The notes beneath the pieces were generated by a model. That model was not told the DNA's origin. It did no database searches and saw only the letters and a list, made by a program, of their open reading frames with translations. Shown here piece by piece: positions 51,339 through 60,349 of a DNA stretch of 64,000 bases. The DNA is taken from assembly GCF_020866845.1 (NCBI RefSeq), contig NZ_CP086594.1, forward strand, positions 3,066,001 through 3,130,000. Direction: 5' to 3'. The translations under genes and the position numbers were made by a program. This DNA comes from Sphingomonas radiodurans (GTDB lineage: Bacteria > Pseudomonadota > Alphaproteobacteria > Sphingomonadales > Sphingomonadaceae). The first letter of the stretch is position 1; each line of letters opens with the position of its first letter.

Positions 51339-52643
51339 TTAACCGTTCGCGGGCCGCGGCTCCAGCCTGTTCAGCCCGCCGAGATAGGGCTGGAGCACCG
51401 ACGGCACGGCGACCGACCCATCGGCCTGTTGATAATTCTCGAGGATCGCCACGATCGTGCGACCGACGACCAACCCCGAGCCGTTGAGCGTGTGGACGAA
51501 TTTGGTCGCCTTCTCGCTCCCCTTGTCGTCCTTGGCTGGCCGGAAGCGCGCGTTCATGCGGCGCGCCTGGAAATCGGTGCAGGTCGAGCAGGACGAGACT
51601 TCGCGGTAACGATCCTGGCCGGGCAGCCAGACCTCGATGTCGAAGGTGCGTGCGGCGGAAAAGCCCATGTCACCGGTGCACAGCTTCATGCGGCGGAACG
51701 GCAGTTCGAGGCGGGTGAGCACGTCCTCCGCCGCGGCGGTCATCCGCTCATGCTCGGCCTCGGACTGGTCGGGTTCGACGATCGAGACCATCTCGGCCTT
51801 GTCGAACTGGTGCTGGCGGATGAAGCCGCGCGTGTCGCGCCCCGCCGCACCGGCTTCGGAGCGGAAGCAGGGGGTGAGCGCGGTAAAGCGCAGCGGGAGA
51901 TCGCTCGCCGCGAGGATCTTCTCGCGCACGATGTTGGTGAGGCTGACTTCGCTGGTCGGGATCAGCCAGCGGCCGTCGGTGGTGCGGAACAGATCCTCGG
52001 CGAACTTGGGTAGCTGGCCGGTGCCGAACATGGCCTCGTCGCGGACGAGCAGCGGGGGGACGACTTCCTCATAGCCATAGTCGCGCGTCAGCACGTTGAG
52101 GCCATATTGGCCCAGCGCGCGGGCGAGCCGGGCGGCGTGGCCGCGCACCAGCGTGAAGCGCGCGCCGGCGAGCAGCGCGCCGGTCTCGAAATCGAGGCCG
52201 ATCGCTGGGCCGATCGCGTCATGCTCGCGGATGGGGAAGTCGAACGTGGGGCGGGTGCCGCGTTCGTGGACAAGCTGGTTGTCGTTCTCGTCGGCGCCGT
52301 CGGGCACGTCGGCGAGGGGGAGATTGGGCAAAGTTGCGAGCAGCGTATCGAGCGTGCCGCCGACCTGTGTTTCCTCGGCTTCCAGCTCGGGCAGGCGCTG
52401 CTTGAGCGACGCGACTTCGGCCATCAGCGTCGCGGCAGTGGCCTCGTCCTTCTTGGCTTTTGCGGCGCCGATCGCCTTCGAGGCTTCGTTGCGGCGCGCC
52501 TGACCGGTCTGCAATTCGGTCAGCAGTTCGCGGCGGCGGCGATCCAGATCGAGGATCGTTGTGGCGTCGGTCGGCTTGCCGCGACGCGCCATGGCGGCGT
52601 CGAAGGCGGCGGGATCGTCGCGGATCAGGCGGATGTCGAGCAT
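51339..52643 (-). CDS. serS: Serine-tRNA ligase
   Basis: A 434-residue class II synthetase. The N-terminal coiled-coil arm ([24 protein letters not shown]) that holds the tRNA long arm is followed by motif 2 ([26 protein letters not shown]) and motif 3 ([13 protein letters not shown]). Full length. Its neighbour nlpD is in the same operon, an arrangement seen in alphaproteobacteria, though surE and pcm are not between them here. Confidence 0.97.
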   Translation of the reverse strand: MLDIRLIRDDPAAFDAAMARRGKPTDATTILDLDRRRRELLTELQTGQARRNEASKAIGAAKAKKDEATAATLMAEVASLKQRLPELEAEETQVGGTLDTLLATLPNLPLADVPDGADENDNQLVHERGTRPTFDFPIREHDAIGPAIGLDFETGALLAGARFTLVRGHAARLARALGQYGLNVLTRDYGYEEVVPPLLVRDEAMFGTGQLPKFAEDLFRTTDGRWLIPTSEVSLTNIVREKILAASDLPLRFTALTPCFRSEAGAAGRDTRGFIRQHQFDKAEMVSIVEPDQSEAEHERMTAAAEDVLTRLELPFRRMKLCTGDMGFSAARTFDIEVWLPGQDRYREVSSCSTCTDFQARRMNARFRPAKDDKGSEKATKFVHTLNGSGLVVGRTIVAILENYQQADGSVAVPSVLQPYLGGLNRLEPRPANG

Positions 52644-52676
52644 GGCGGGGCGCTATGCAGGGCGCGGGGAGGGGAG

Positions 52677-52702
52677 GCAACCCGCGCGGCTACCGCGGCG
52701 TT
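52677..52702 (+). promoter_or_regulatory. Weak EcfG-like promoter candidate
   Basis: GCAAC, 17 nt, CGTT, with one mismatch to the GGAAC-N16/17-CGTT consensus, starting about 50 nt upstream of the host-attachment gene. A very GC-rich spacer makes this a weak candidate. Confidence 0.25.
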
Positions 52703-52726
52703 CTAGATCGCCAAGGAGAAGTGACC

Positions 52727-53167
52727 ATGCAAGTGCCCCACAATTCCGTCGTCCTCGTCGTAGATGGCCGCAAGCTGCTGTTCTTGCGCAACGAAGGCGA
52801 CGCGGCGCACCCGAACCTGACCGTCGAACATGCCCGCGAGCAGGACAATCCGGCCACGCGCGATCAGGCGACCGACGCGGCGGGCCAATCATCCTTGTCG
52901 CAGGGCGCGGCACGCAGTTCGGTCGAGCCGACCGACTTTCACCAGCTGGAGGAGGATCGCTTCGCTGCGGGTGCCGCCGAGCTGCTGAAGAAGCGCGCGC
53001 TGTCGCAGGATTACGAATCGCTGATCGTCATCGCGCCGCCCAAGACGCTGGGCGAATTGCGCAAGCATTATCACAAGGAAGTCACCGATCGACTGACCGG
53101 CGAACTTGCAAAGGATCTGACCGGACATCCGATCCCCGATATCGAGAAGGCGCTGCTCAACGCCTGA
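52727..53167 (+). CDS. Host attachment protein
   Basis: A 146-residue protein of the family annotated 'protein required for attachment to host cells' (named from Agrobacterium). It begins QVPHNSVVLVVDGRKLLFLRNEG and has YESLIVIAPPKTLGELRKHYHKEV in the second half, the diagnostic block. A cytoplasmic fold is expected; the name is historical and the role unknown. AAGGAGAA lies six bases before the ATG. A perfect terminator follows. Confidence 0.9.
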   Translation: MQVPHNSVVLVVDGRKLLFLRNEGDAAHPNLTVEHAREQDNPATRDQATDAAGQSSLSQGAARSSVEPTDFHQLEEDRFAAGAAELLKKRALSQDYESLIVIAPPKTLGELRKHYHKEVTDRLTGELAKDLTGHPIPDIEKALLNA

Positions 53168-53184
53168 TCGCATTCCAACAAACG

Positions 53185-53221
53185 AAAAGGGGCTTCGCAC
53201 GACCGGTGCGAAGCCCCTTTT
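53185..53221. terminator. Bidirectional intrinsic terminator
   Basis: A perfect 16-bp hairpin, AAAAGGGGCTTCGCAC and GTGCGAAGCCCCTTTT, around GACCG. Both arms end in A/T runs, so it ends transcripts from both sides, serving the host-attachment gene and the convergent sorted protein. Confidence 0.9.
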
Positions 53222-53245
53222 CTTTGCCGTCAGGCGTGCCGCGGA

Positions 53246-54169
53246 TCAGGCGGCGACTTGCTTCCCGAGCCGGCGACGCGCGATCAGCGCTGCGGCGGCA
53301 GCGCCGAACAGGATCAGCATCGGCGGGGCCGGCACCGGCGAGGGATTGCCGCTGCTGTTGCCGCTGCTGTGCCCGCCGTTCGATCCCCAGCCGTGCGACG
53401 AACCATGGCTCGATCCCCAGCCCTTCGACGACGAGCCGTAGGACGAGCTTGAAGTCGAGGTGGACGTGGAGACGTTGCCGCTCGACGATGAGGAGGTCGA
53501 GGTGGACGACGACACGTTGCCGCTGGAGGACGAGGAGACGTTACCACTCGACGACGAAGACACGTTGCCCGACGAGGAGGACGTGCTGCTCACGTTGCCG
53601 CTCGACGAAGTGCTGCTGACGTTGCCCGACGAGGTCGAGGAGGTGCTGCTAACGCCGCCGGTCGACGTCGAAGAGCCGCCCGACGATGTGGACGAAGACG
53701 AGCCGCCCGACGAGGTCGAGGTCGACCCGCCGCTGGAGGTCGAGGAAATCACGATCCCGCTCGATCCGCCGCCGCTGCCGCCCGAGCCGCCGAAGAAGCC
53801 GCCCGCGAAGAATCCACCGCCGCCAACGCCGCCGCCGCCGAACCCACCGCCGATGATCGGCGCGACACCGCCGCCGCCCGATACGAGCGCGGGGCCGGCC
53901 GGCAGCGGCACGGGAACCGGCGCTGCTTGCGATGCGACCGTCACGACCGTCGGCGCACAGGCCGCCGTCGTCGTGGTGACGATGCGCCGTACCTTGCCGC
54001 GACGCGCGACGGTGCGCTTCACCACGCGCTTGGCCACCACCTTGGGGGCGACCTTCGAGTAGGAAGTGCGCGCCTTCTGCGTTTCCGCGACATGGACCGC
54101 GCCGCCGCCGACGACCGCGCCACCAACGGTGCACGCGCAGAGTTTCGCCAAAGCCATCCGCACTGACAT
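53246..54169 (-). CDS. Gly/Ser-rich exported protein with PEP-CTERM-like sorting tail
   Basis: A 307-residue protein. A signal-like N-terminus (LAKLCACTVGGAVVGGGAVHVAE) is followed by a Lys/Arg-rich part, a Gly-rich block (GGGFGGGGVGGGGFFAGG) and about 110 residues of imperfect SSTSSGNVSS repeats. The C-terminus has PVPAPPMLILFGAAAAALIARRRLGK, a PEP-CTERM-like sorting domain with a hydrophobic helix and an arginine cluster. It is likely cleaved by an exosortase and displayed or secreted. The antisense strand also has a long open frame, a by-product of the repeats. Confidence 0.75.
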   Translation of the reverse strand: MSVRMALAKLCACTVGGAVVGGGAVHVAETQKARTSYSKVAPKVVAKRVVKRTVARRGKVRRIVTTTTAACAPTVVTVASQAAPVPVPLPAGPALVSGGGGVAPIIGGGFGGGGVGGGGFFAGGFFGGSGGSGGGSSGIVISSTSSGGSTSTSSGGSSSSTSSGGSSTSTGGVSSTSSTSSGNVSSTSSSGNVSSTSSSSGNVSSSSSGNVSSSSSGNVSSSTSTSSSSSGNVSTSTSTSSSSYGSSSKGWGSSHGSSHGWGSNGGHSSGNSSGNPSPVPAPPMLILFGAAAAALIARRRLGKQVAA

Positions 54170-54535
54170 GATGTCATTCTCTCAATAATTAGAAGACGTC
54201 GCCGTCGTTCTGGTCCTGTCGCAACGATGAAGTTGCTATCCGACAAAGGGAGAAACAAAGCCTTAAGCGCAACGGCGTTAACCATCATTGTGCCACCTGC
54301 TCGCGCATGAATCGCAGAACCGCCGGCGGGTTTATGGTTAACGTACCAGTCGGGGACGGAATCCGGCGAGCCAGCCGGCGCAGTGCCGGTTCGTTCATTG
54401 CGGGGCAAGAAGGCCGCGCTTATCGGCAGGTTACGCTCGCGAACGCTTGTCGCGTCTAGGGCACGCGACTATAGGCGCGGCCCAGGGGCGCTTGGTGGTG
54501 CTGAACACACCCTGACGCGGGCGGGGAGATGGTCG
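54170..54535. other. 366-bp noncoding gap with inverted TTAACCAT sites and a promoter
   Basis: No gene is present. It contains two convergent copies of CGTTAACCAT (54276-54285 and its complement 54334-54343), similar to CtrA half-sites, and CCGGCG-rich small hairpins. Towards the right end is the dksA promoter at 54447-54475. The left edge is upstream of the sorted-protein gene. Confidence 0.5.
54447..54475 (+). promoter_or_regulatory. dksA promoter candidate
   Basis: TTGTCG (54447-54452) and TATAGG (54470-54475) are 17 nt apart, similar to the pdhA promoter. The expected transcript start is about 54 nt before the dksA ATG. Confidence 0.5.
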
Positions 54536-55033
54536 ATGGCGACAGCGTACAATCGCGCGGATCAAACGGGTGCATCCGGTCGTGGAGCAGCCAACGACAG
54601 TGAAAACCGCTATCCGGACGAGGCCTATCATGACGATGGCTATCGACCGCAGCCCGACGAGCCGTTCATGAACCCGCGCCAGCAGGCGTATTTCCGCGCC
54701 AAGCTGCTCGCCTGGAAAGATGCCATCCTGCGCGAGGCGCAAGGCACGCTTTCGCAACTGCAGGTCGATTCGATTCGCGAGGCGGACCTCAACGATCGCG
54801 CGTCGAGCGAAACCGACTGGTCGATCGAATTGCGCACGCGTGATCGCCAGCGCAAGCTGATCGGCAAGATCGAGGCCGCACTGCGCCGGCTCGACGAGGG
54901 CGAATACGGCTATTGCGAGGTTTCCGGCGAGCCGATCAGCCTCGGCCGGCTGGAGGCGCGGCCGATCGCGACGATGTCGGTCGAGGCGCAGGAGCGCCAC
55001 GAGCGGCACGAGAAGGTTTCGCGCGAGGACTGA
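54536..55033 (+). CDS. dksA: DksA-type RNA polymerase secondary-channel regulator
   Basis: A 165-residue DksA/TraR family protein that works with ppGpp at the RNA polymerase secondary channel. The coiled coil (NPRQQAYFRAKLLAWKDAILREAQGTL, then QLQVDSIREADLNDRASSETDW) has the acidic tip DLNDRAS. The zinc finger is replaced: only one cysteine remains (YGYCEVSGEPISLGRLEARPIATMSVEAQ), as is usual in alphaproteobacteria. The Asp/Asn-rich N-terminal extension of about 40 residues is typical. ATG 54536 starts the MATAY form. Confidence 0.93.
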   Translation: MATAYNRADQTGASGRGAANDSENRYPDEAYHDDGYRPQPDEPFMNPRQQAYFRAKLLAWKDAILREAQGTLSQLQVDSIREADLNDRASSETDWSIELRTRDRQRKLIGKIEAALRRLDEGEYGYCEVSGEPISLGRLEARPIATMSVEAQERHERHEKVSRED

Positions 55034-55105
55034 TTTCTTCGCGAAGGTGCCGATCCGGTCGGTTTGTTTATAATCCGTCAACACTTCAGGCCATATTCAA
55101 CGCGT

Positions 55106-55471
55106 ATGGATTCCGCCCGCGCCAGTGTCTTCCTCGATGCCGCGCCTGCCGAGGGCGGCGAGCGCGGTCGCGACAGCATGTTCCTGCTCGCCACGCTGAA
55201 GGTGGAGGGCCGCCGCGAGGCGCTTCAGGTGCGCGTGCGCAACCTTTCCACCGGCGGGCTGATGGCCGAGCTTCCCGAGCCGGTATCGCCCGATTCGCCG
55301 GTCGAGATCGAATTGCGCGGCATCGGCTCCGTCACTGGCCGGGTCGCCTGGCAGACCGAGGGGCGCGCCGGCATCGCCTTCGATCGCCCGATCGATCCGC
55401 AGCGCGCGCGCAAGCCGGTCGGCGGGCGCAAGGACGACGACGGCCCACGACCGCTGCGCTTTCCAAGATAG
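55106..55471 (+). CDS. PilZ-domain protein
   Basis: A 121-residue protein with a PilZ-like beta barrel: RNLSTGGLMAELPEP and GSVTGRVAWQTEGRAGIAFDRP, corresponding to the (D/N)xSxxG motif. The N-terminal arginine motif RxxxR is not clearly visible, so c-di-GMP binding is uncertain. Possible roles are motility or polysaccharide control. It stands alone between dksA and the tRNA. Confidence 0.82.
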   Translation: MDSARASVFLDAAPAEGGERGRDSMFLLATLKVEGRREALQVRVRNLSTGGLMAELPEPVSPDSPVEIELRGIGSVTGRVAWQTEGRAGIAFDRPIDPQRARKPVGGRKDDDGPRPLRFPR

Positions 55472-55530
55472 CGTCGACGAGGCTAGACGGACCGCCCCCG
55501 ATCATGGCAAAGGCGCCGCCCGGGGCGCAT

Positions 55531-55616
55531 GCGGGCGTGGCGGAATGGTAGACGCAGCGGACTCAAAATCCGCCGTTGGTAACAACTTGTCGGTTCGAGT
55601 CCGACCGCCCGTACCA
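55531..55616 (+). tRNA. tRNA-Leu(CAA)
   Basis: An 86-nt class II tRNA. The acceptor arm is GCGGGCG (55531-55537) with CGCCCGT (55606-55612), one G-U pair. The anticodon loop is CTCAAAA with anticodon CAA, reading UUG. The variable arm is long, the T loop GTTCGAGTC is normal, and CCA is encoded at 55614-55616. Confidence 0.95.
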
Positions 55617-55694
55617 CTGACGATCGCCGCCGATTGAGATCGGCTTAGCGATCGATGCTCGACCGGTGCGCGCGGATCGGGCATTCATGCTGTA

Positions 55695-56219
55695 ATGTCA
55701 GCAACTTCCCTGCTTCGTTCCCGTACCGCGCCGGCGCATGAGGCGGTCGACGGCGCTTTCGCCGAGTACGACCTGGCCGATCGCGCATCCTATAGCCAAT
55801 TCCTGGTCTCACACGCCCGCGCGCTGCCGCTGGCCGAGGCGATGGCGGTGAGGGTGTGGCCGGCGTTGCGGCCGCGGACGCCGCTGCTGCTGGCGGACTG
55901 CGCCGCGCTTGGCGTTACGGTGGATGTGCCTGCCGAGCCGATCGAGCAGCCCCGTGTCGAGACCGACGCCGAGCATTGGGGCGCGCTGTACGTGGTCGAG
56001 GGATCGCGGCTGGGCGGCGGCATGTTGGCCGGACGCGTAGGCGAGGGGCTGCCGCGTGCGTATCTCGCGGCGACGCACCAGCAGGGCGAGTGGCGCGCGA
56101 TCCGGCAGGCGATCGATGCGGCGGCGGACGGGCAGGACGAGGCCTGGCATGATGCGTTAGTGGCCGGCGCGCTGACCGTGTTCGGCCTTTACGCGATGGT
56201 TGCCGTCCGCGTTACCTGA
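55695..56219 (+). CDS. bphO: Biliverdin-producing heme oxygenase
   Basis: A 174-residue heme oxygenase that opens heme to biliverdin, the chromophore of the bacteriophytochrome encoded nearby. The proximal heme ligand is His15 in RTAPAHEAVDG. The distal helix with glycines is WGALYVVEGSRLGGGMLAGRV. The protein is cytoplasmic. It is convergent with the HPP gene (stops overlap by 8 nt) and about 730 nt from bphP, so it is not in the same operon but clearly of the same functional set. Confidence 0.93.
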   Translation: MSATSLLRSRTAPAHEAVDGAFAEYDLADRASYSQFLVSHARALPLAEAMAVRVWPALRPRTPLLLADCAALGVTVDVPAEPIEQPRVETDAEHWGALYVVEGSRLGGGMLAGRVGEGLPRAYLAATHQQGEWRAIRQAIDAAADGQDEAWHDALVAGALTVFGLYAMVAVRVT

Positions 56220-56886
56220 CCCGCGCCGTGCTGGTGCGGGCGGTGGCGTGGCGCTCGGCATGTGCCAGCAGCGCGTCGAGATCGGCGCGGCTGATGTCGA
56301 AGCTTTCGTCCATGTCGGCGAGCGCGCGGTCGATGTCAGTGGCTTGCAGCGGTGTGCCTAGCGCGGGTGCGGGGGCTTGCGCGCGCGGATAGGCGTGGCG
56401 GGTCGCGCGGTGGTACAGCATGGCGATCACGACGAGCGCGATCGAGTTGGTCGCGACGGGCATCAGGGCGAAGGCATAGCCTGCATCATGGATCGCCGGG
56501 CCGCCGATCACTGCGGTAAGCGCCGCCGCGCCGCCAGGCGGGTGAAGGCATTGCAGCAGCGACATGACAAGGATCGCGCCGCCCACCGCAATGCCCGCGG
56601 CAATTGCGGTGTCGGGGATCAGATCGAACGCCGCGACGCCGATAATCGTCGAGATGACATTGCCGCCAAGTACTGGCCACGGCTGCGCAAGCGGGCTGGT
56701 CGGCACGGCGAACACGAGCACCGCCGACGCGCCCAGCGGCGCGACGATCACCGGCAGGTCGGCGGCGGCCAGTGGGAGGCGGCCGCAGATCCAGATGGTC
56801 GCGGCGATCCCGAGCGCTGCACCGAGGCAGGCGAGCAGCCGGCCCGACAGGCTCGCGCCGGCGAGCAGAGGTTTGAAGAAGGGCAA
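56212..56886 (-). CDS. HPP-family membrane protein
   Basis: A 224-residue inner-membrane protein of the HPP family. Four to five helices are visible (LLACLGAALGIAATIWICG, VIVAPLGASAVLVFAVPTSPLAQPW, TAIAAGIAVGGAILVMSLLQ). The HPP motif appears as CLHPPGGAAALTAVIGG. The C-terminal soluble part is short and polar. The function is unproven; members have been linked with nitrite transport. It lies downstream of the phytochrome gene by 62 nt on the same strand, so it may be co-transcribed. Confidence 0.88.
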   Translation of the reverse strand: MPFFKPLLAGASLSGRLLACLGAALGIAATIWICGRLPLAAADLPVIVAPLGASAVLVFAVPTSPLAQPWPVLGGNVISTIIGVAAFDLIPDTAIAAGIAVGGAILVMSLLQCLHPPGGAAALTAVIGGPAIHDAGYAFALMPVATNSIALVVIAMLYHRATRHAYPRAQAPAPALGTPLQATDIDRALADMDESFDISRADLDALLAHAERHATARTSTARVR

Positions 56887-56948
56887 AGGCGTCTCGCGGG
56901 TGATCGATGGGCGGGGGCGGGGTATCAGGCCCGGCGCGCGCGACCAAC

Positions 56949-59084
56949 CTAGCGCTGGGGTTCCTCGATCGGCATCGTCACGATCGCGCGCAGGCCGGGG
57001 CCGTTATCGGCATGCTGCAACTCGCCGTCGAGCCGGCTCATCACCGAACTCATCATCCGGCTGCCGAAGCCAACCCGATCGCCGACGACGCCGCTGCCGT
57101 GATCGGCGACGATCAGCTGCAGGCGATTGCGGTGACGCTGCAGCGCGATGTCGATCCGCCCGGTCCCGCCGGGATAGGCATATTTGGTGGCGTTGATGAT
57201 GAGCTCGGCGGCGAGCAGCCCTACGCTCACCGCGCGATCGGTGGGGATCAGCATCGGCGTGAGATCGACCGTCATCTGCGACGACCATTCGGTGCCGAGC
57301 GACGCCTTGAGATCGCCGATCAACTCTTCGAGGTAACGCGCAAGATCGATCGTCTCGATCTGGTCGTCGCGATACAGCCGGCGGTGGACCAGCGCGACCG
57401 CCGACAGCCGCGAACACGCCTCGATCAGCTGGTCGGCGACCGGGCCAGGCCCCGCGTCACGCGCCTGGAGCGACAGGAAGGCCGAGACCAGTTGGAGGCT
57501 GTTCTGCACGCGATGGTGAACCTCCTTCATCAGCAGGTTCTTCTGGTCGAGCGCGGCGTCCTTCTCGGTGAGCGCGCGCTCGAGTTCGCGATAGAGCCGT
57601 GCGCGCTCGCGCGTGTCGCTTGCCTCGCGCAGGGCACGGCGCAGGCGGTGCGCGGCTTCGACCTGTTCGAGCGTCCAACGGCGCGACTGACCGCGCACCA
57701 TCTCGCTCCACGAGGCGAACGACGTGCGCGGGGTGAGCGTGGCGTCAGGATCTAGGCCGACGCCCTTGTGAGGATTGCCGGCCCACTCGATTTCCACGAC
57801 CTGCTCGACACGGAACAGGATCAGCAACGATCGCTCCTCCGGCACGGGCAAGGCGAGGATGCCGCTGGCGCGCTCGGGGAAGCGCGCGGCATCTGGGTGT
57901 ACTTCAGCGAGGTTATGTGAGGCGAAGGCCTCGGTGGTGTTGCGCTCGCCGAGCCAGGCGGCGATTGCGGCGATGTCCGCCGCCTCGGGGCAATGCCCGT
58001 AGCGGTCGATGCCGCCGGGGTGGATCACCGCGATCCCGTCGCCGTCGAACATCCGCTGGATGTCCTGGTGCCGGGTCGAGACCGCATTGGTGAGCGGCGG
58101 GCGCAGCGACGGCACCAGCACGTCCTCGGCCGCGCGCAAGGCGAGCCGCTCGCGATAGCTTTCGGCTTCCTCCTTGGCGCGGATCTGCCGGGCGAGCCCG
58201 CCGGCGAGCGCAACCCCGGCGAGGCGGATGTCGAGCGGCATCTGGCGCGGCGTCTGGTTATGGCAGGCGATCAGGCCCCAGAGGATCCCGTCCTTCACGA
58301 TCGAGATCGACGCCGAGGCGCTGACGCCCATGTTGTGTAGATATTGCAGGTGGATCGGCGATACGCTGCGCAGTGCCACGTCGCTGAGATCGGCCGACTG
58401 GAAGGCTGCGGGGCGGAGTGGGGCGGGGGTGTAGCCGACGTCGGGAATGACGCGTGCGCGGTTGCGCACGTACAGCGCGCGCGCCTGGCGCGGGATGTCG
58501 CTGGCCGGGAAATGATGATGCATGAAGCTGCCGAGCGCGGGATCGCGATCCTCCGCCATGACGCGGCCGGCATCGTCGTCGAGGAAGCGATAGACCATCA
58601 CGCGATCGAAGCCGGTCAGCGTACGGAAGGCGATCGCCGCGCGCTCGCACAGCAGCTGCAGGTTGGTGGCGCGCTCGAACCCCGCGGCGATCGCATCCAT
58701 CCACGCGAGCATCTCGCCGGCCAGCAAGGGCTCCGCGGGGGCGGGCTCCAGCTCGACGATCAAGTGGTCGGCACCGGTGTAGATCGCGACGTCGAAGCTT
58801 TGCTGGTTCAGCCGTACCGCGGCGGCGCGGATCGCGACGCCGGGGGCTTTAGCCGCCGACGCGATGCGCGCGGCAATGTCCTGCGCCAGGAGCGTGTCGA
58901 GCGTTTCCCCTAACCAGGCGTCGCCCAGATACGCCTCGCAATCGCCGGCGCCCGCGACGGTGCGCAGGGTGGCAGGATCGACGATCAGCACCATGCCGTG
59001 CGGCTGGATGGCGCCGGGAATGTGGATCGGTTCGCGATCGCACTCCGTCAGATCGGGCGCAGCCCGGTCACTGTGCGTCGCCAT
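56949..59084 (-). CDS. bphP: Bacteriophytochrome histidine kinase
   Basis: A 711-residue red/far-red photoreceptor. A PAS domain carries the chromophore-binding Cys15 (DLTECDREPIHIPGAIQPHG). The GAF domain has PASDIPRQARALYVRNR near residues 195-210 and the PHY domain follows. The output kinase is HisKA_2 type: KEVHHRVQNSLQLVSAFL with the acceptor His near 523/524, then an HATPase (AAELIINATKYAYP, DHGSG). No receiver domain is fused. The chromophore is probably biliverdin made by bphO. HisKA_2 kinases often feed the general stress response in alphaproteobacteria. Confidence 0.95.
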   Translation of the reverse strand: MATHSDRAAPDLTECDREPIHIPGAIQPHGMVLIVDPATLRTVAGAGDCEAYLGDAWLGETLDTLLAQDIAARIASAAKAPGVAIRAAAVRLNQQSFDVAIYTGADHLIVELEPAPAEPLLAGEMLAWMDAIAAGFERATNLQLLCERAAIAFRTLTGFDRVMVYRFLDDDAGRVMAEDRDPALGSFMHHHFPASDIPRQARALYVRNRARVIPDVGYTPAPLRPAAFQSADLSDVALRSVSPIHLQYLHNMGVSASASISIVKDGILWGLIACHNQTPRQMPLDIRLAGVALAGGLARQIRAKEEAESYRERLALRAAEDVLVPSLRPPLTNAVSTRHQDIQRMFDGDGIAVIHPGGIDRYGHCPEAADIAAIAAWLGERNTTEAFASHNLAEVHPDAARFPERASGILALPVPEERSLLILFRVEQVVEIEWAGNPHKGVGLDPDATLTPRTSFASWSEMVRGQSRRWTLEQVEAAHRLRRALREASDTRERARLYRELERALTEKDAALDQKNLLMKEVHHRVQNSLQLVSAFLSLQARDAGPGPVADQLIEACSRLSAVALVHRRLYRDDQIETIDLARYLEELIGDLKASLGTEWSSQMTVDLTPMLIPTDRAVSVGLLAAELIINATKYAYPGGTGRIDIALQRHRNRLQLIVADHGSGVVGDRVGFGSRMMSSVMSRLDGELQHADNGPGLRAIVTMPIEEPQR

Positions 59085-59166
59085 GCCCCTCTTTCCACGC
59101 CAATACCGCGCGAAGGCATGACGCAGCGACGCAAGCTGCGCAATTGATCTCGATCAGTTAATCGTT

Positions 59167-60174
<1,008 letters not shown>

Positions 60175-60204
60175 CTATTTTGGTGGCCGTGACCGGCGCT
60201 AACG

Positions 60205-60216
60205 TAACAGATGTTA
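60205..60216. promoter_or_regulatory. TAACA-GA-TGTTA palindrome, possible operator
   Basis: A perfect 5-2-5 inverted repeat 40 nt upstream of the nitronate monooxygenase start. It might be a regulator site for this gene; there is no regulator gene next to it. Confidence 0.3.
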
Positions 60217-60248
60217 TGCTGATGCTGGATCAGCCGCAAGCCTCCAGC

Positions 60249-60342
60249 GTCATGCCGGGCTTGTCCCGGCATCCACGTTTCCGCGCATCCTCCGGTCGTG
60301 GCGCGCGCGGACGGGTGGATCCCGGGACGAGCCCGGGATGAC
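60249..60342. repeat. Dispersed intergenic inverted repeat, second copy
   Basis: A 94-bp element starting GTCATGCCGGGCTTGTCCCG, as the one at 13032, and ending with a related GATCCCGGGACG...CGGGATGAC arm. It lies between the two minus-strand genes and holds no gene. Confidence 0.75.
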
Positions 60343-60349
60343 GAAGAAG

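Noticed and set aside
53460..54062. A 200-codon open frame on the plus strand rich in Asp/Glu/Pro, antisense to the Gly/Ser-rich protein
   Set aside because: It is the reverse reading of the SSTSSGNV repeat region; no ribosome site, no domain, and the minus-strand gene has a signal sequence, sorting tail and terminator.
55617..55694. A second tRNA or an attachment site after tRNA-Leu
   Set aside because: No second tRNA arm pattern and no integrase or repeated tRNA 3' end is seen nearby, so no integrated element can be claimed here.
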